Source of the DNA: Motilimonas pumila
Lineage (GTDB): Bacteria > Pseudomonadota > Gammaproteobacteria > Enterobacterales > CBDFNC01
DNA length: 64,000 nucleotides
NCBI RefSeq assembly: GCF_003596335.1
Contig: NZ_QZCH01000005.1
Coordinates: 1 to 64,000 of the forward strand
Direction: 5' to 3'
Notes under the pieces: model-generated
The model's input: only the letters and a program-made list of their open reading frames with translations
What the model was told of the DNA's origin: nothing
Databases searched by the model: none
Shown: positions 62,045 to 64,000 of the stretch, piece by piece
Position numbering within the stretch: the stretch's first letter is position 1
Layout: the number at the start of each line of letters is the position of its first letter
Made by a program: the position numbers and the translations under genes

Positions 62045-63496
62045 TTGAAGATAAAGCGTTTTTTTGCAAAAGATATGAGAGCCGCACTGGCTGAGGTCAA
62101 AGAGATCTTAGGGCCTGATGCGGTCATTATGTCCAACAAGAAAGTGACCGGTGGCATTGAAATCGTTGCCGCGGTTGACTACCAAAATTCAGAAAAAAAA
62201 CCGGCGCCATCGAGAGACTTAAAAGAAGACAACGTGCAACTTTCGAGTATGCAAGCTCCTACTAGGCCAAAGCCGACTGGACCTCGCCCCTCCACCCTTG
62301 CTGAGCAATCGCAAGAGTTGGCTGACTCGCAAGCGACGCGCCAAGCAGAAAAAATAAATGGTCGCTCAGGTAAAGATTTAGCGGATTCATTATCGTCGTT
62401 ACTGGCTAAACAAGGTCAAGCGACGGCCGCAGCTGCTAAGCCTCGACAGGTCCGCAGTGCGCCGCAACCTGCTACTTTAATGGAGCAGAATGAATGGGGC
62501 ATGGAGGAGCCTTCGGCGAAACCGGCTCGGCGTCCCGTTCAAGCTTCGAAAGAAGAACAGGTGATAGAAGCGATGCGCGAAGAAATGGCATCCATGCGTA
62601 AACTGCTTGAACACCAAGTTTCTGGATTAATGTGGCAAGAGATGGAGCGCAAAGAGCCCGTTCGTGCCATGCTGATCAAATGGCTTAACAAATCAGGTTT
62701 TTCTGATGATATTGCAGACCAGCTTGCCGGCTGTATTCCTGAAACTTGCAGTGCCATGGAAGCCAAGCAGCATTTATTTCAACTCCTTGAAGGGCAAGTT
62801 GAAATTGGCGCCAATGAAATACTTAAATACGGCGGCGCGGTGGCTTTGTTAGGCCCGACCGGAGTCGGTAAAACGACGACGATTGCCAAGTTAGCGGCAC
62901 GCTTTGCGATGGAGCATGGCGCAGAGCAAATTGGCATGATCACTACCGACACATTTCGAATTGGTGCCCATGAGCAACTAGCCACTTATGGCAAAATTTT
63001 AGGTTGTCCTGTGCGCGTGGCGAAAGATGCCGATGAAATGTCTGACATCTTGTATCAAATGCGTAATAAACGCTTGGTATTGATTGATACCGCAGGCATG
63101 GGACAAAGAGACGTGCGCCTGTCAGAGCAGTTAGAAACGTTGATGAAAAGCTCGAAGGTTAAAATTCGTAGCTTTTTAGTCATACCTGCCACCTCGCAAC
63201 GGCGGGTCGTGCAAGAAGCAATCGAGCATTTTAGAAGAATCCCGTTATCTGGGTGCATTTTAACGAAGTTGGATGAAAGCCTTAGTTTAGGTGAGATTTT
63301 AAGCGTTACCATTAAGCACGCTTTACCCATTTCTTACATTACCAATGGGCAAAGAGTGCCTGAAGACATCAAAATTGCCAGTGCCAAATATTTGGTAAAT
63401 AGCGCCTTGACCCTGATGGAAAAAGAAGTAGAACGCGAACAACACCAGTGGTACAGCGAAGAAGGTGATAGTCACAACTCGGGGTATTATGAATAA
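62045..63496 (+). CDS. flhF: FlhF, polar flagellum placement GTPase (SRP family)
   Basis: FlhF marks the pole where the flagellum is built. The 483-residue protein has the N-terminal B domain (KIKRFFAKDMRAALAEVKEI), a variable linker, then an NG GTPase domain with LLGPTGVGKTTTIAKLAARF (about residue 275), TTDTFRIGAHEQLATYG, LIDTAGMGQRD and ILTKLDESLSLGE. TTG start at 62045, after GGAG. It overlaps flhG by 8 bases. FlhF together with FlhG indicates a polar flagellum. Confidence 0.97.
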   Translation: MKIKRFFAKDMRAALAEVKEILGPDAVIMSNKKVTGGIEIVAAVDYQNSEKKPAPSRDLKEDNVQLSSMQAPTRPKPTGPRPSTLAEQSQELADSQATRQAEKINGRSGKDLADSLSSLLAKQGQATAAAAKPRQVRSAPQPATLMEQNEWGMEEPSAKPARRPVQASKEEQVIEAMREEMASMRKLLEHQVSGLMWQEMERKEPVRAMLIKWLNKSGFSDDIADQLAGCIPETCSAMEAKQHLFQLLEGQVEIGANEILKYGGAVALLGPTGVGKTTTIAKLAARFAMEHGAEQIGMITTDTFRIGAHEQLATYGKILGCPVRVAKDADEMSDILYQMRNKRLVLIDTAGMGQRDVRLSEQLETLMKSSKVKIRSFLVIPATSQRRVVQEAIEHFRRIPLSGCILTKLDESLSLGEILSVTIKHALPISYITNGQRVPEDIKIASAKYLVNSALTLMEKEVEREQHQWYSEEGDSHNSGYYE

Positions 63497-64000
63497 AGCT
63501 ATGAGTGATCAAGCAAGCGGTTTAAGAATGATGAAATCAAATAAAGTGAAGGTAATTACTGTGACCGGCGGTAAAGGCGGGGTCGGTAAAACCAATGTAA
63601 CTTTGAACCTTGCGGCATCGTTGGCGGCTCAAGGCAAGCGAGTGCTTGTTTTGGATGCCGATTTAGGATTGGCAAACGTCGACGTATTACTAGGCTTACG
63701 GGTGGAGAAAAATTTGTCCCACGTGTTATCGGGGGAGTGCACCTTAGATGAAGTTATCATCGAGGGGCCACAAGGTTTTATGATAGTACCGGCGACTTCA
63801 GGAACCAAGTCAATGGTAGAGCTCTCGCCGGCAGAGCACATTGGGCTGATCCGCGCGTTTAGTGACATGAAAACCCAGGTGGATGTGTTATTGGTTGACA
63901 CCGCCGCAGGTATTTCTGACATGGTGTTAAGCTTTGCGAAAGCTGCACAAGATATAGTCGTGGTCGTGTGTGATGAACCAACCTCCATCACGGATGCTTA
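63489..64000 (+). CDS. flhG: FlhG (FleN/MinD-like ATPase), 5' part
   Basis: FlhG limits the number of polar flagella and works against FlhF and FlrA. The ATG at 63489 lies in the flhF end. The frame is open to the end of the window (about 170 residues). It shows the deviant Walker A of MinD proteins (VTGGKGGVGKTNVTLN), LVLDADLGLANVDVLLGL and VDVLLVDTAAGISDMVLSF. The C-terminal part is outside the window. Confidence 0.95.
   Translation, partial: MNKAMSDQASGLRMMKSNKVKVITVTGGKGGVGKTNVTLNLAASLAAQGKRVLVLDADLGLANVDVLLGLRVEKNLSHVLSGECTLDEVIIEGPQGFMIVPATSGTKSMVELSPAEHIGLIRAFSDMKTQVDVLLVDTAAGISDMVLSFAKAAQDIVVVVCDEPTSITDA

Noticed and set aside
63629-63991. A 120-codon minus-strand frame opposite flhG
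   Set aside because: The plus strand carries an unmistakable MinD-type flhG from 63489; the antisense frame is a shadow.

Overview
The window is almost entirely a polar-flagellum locus from a gammaproteobacterium, most likely a marine member of the Alteromonadales (Alteromonas/Glaciecola/Shewanella-like). The inference rests on gene order (flgN-flgM-flgA / cheV-cheR-flgBCDE-flgFGHIJ-flgKL-flagellins-flaG-fliD-fliS-fliT ... flrABC-fliEFGHIJ-fliK-fliLMNOPQR-flhB-flhA-flhF-flhG), on the FlrA/FlrB/FlrC (FleQ/FleS/FleR type) regulators, and on sigma-54 promoters before most operons. No 16S gene is present, so the genus is not fixed.

Layout: 1-1343 holds the end of an unidentified plus-strand ORF, a shortened DUF1254 gene, tRNA-Arg(CCT) and a terminator. 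1362-4874 holds flgN, flgM and flgA (minus strand) and cheV-cheR (plus). 5098-20859 is the rod, hook, junction, filament and cap block, with two tandem flagellin genes and export chaperones. 20864-41940 is a glycan island of about 21 kb lying between fliT and flrA, in four alternating blocks: (a) maf-1, an FAD oxidoreductase, a methyltransferase and a divergent DegT-like PLP protein, continuing the fliDST strand; (b) on the minus strand, pseI, an acyltransferase-like protein, maf-2 and a small unknown; (c) on the plus strand, methyltransferase, VOC protein, FkbH, acyl carrier protein, AAC(3)-like acyltransferase and a DUF4910 peptidase-like protein; (d) on the minus strand, pseB, pseC, aldo/keto reductase, SpsF-type cytidylyltransferase, class-III aminotransferase and a PseG-PseH fusion. 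42202-64000 holds the regulators flrABC and the basal body, export gate and placement genes, ending inside flhG.

How it works together: FlrA should switch on the sigma-54 class of operons and flrBC; FlrC should drive later sigma-54 operons; FlgM holds back sigma-28 until the hook is complete. I find sigma-54 (-24/-12) elements before flgA, flgB, flgF, flgK, flagellin 1, flrB, fliE, fliK and (weaker) flhA, and sigma-28 elements before flgM and flagellin 2. Dyads resembling the FleQ box lie near the flgF and fliE promoters and upstream of flrA. The island should make a CMP-activated nonulosonic acid of the pseudaminic type, decorate it and attach it to flagellin through Maf transferases.

The most interesting part is block (c): a FkbH/ACP/methyltransferase/acyltransferase set that suggests an ACP-bound, possibly methylated, glyceryl-type acyl group destined for the flagellar sugar. 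The non-canonical pse operon and the three unassigned genes behind maf-1 are the other places where undescribed chemistry may sit.
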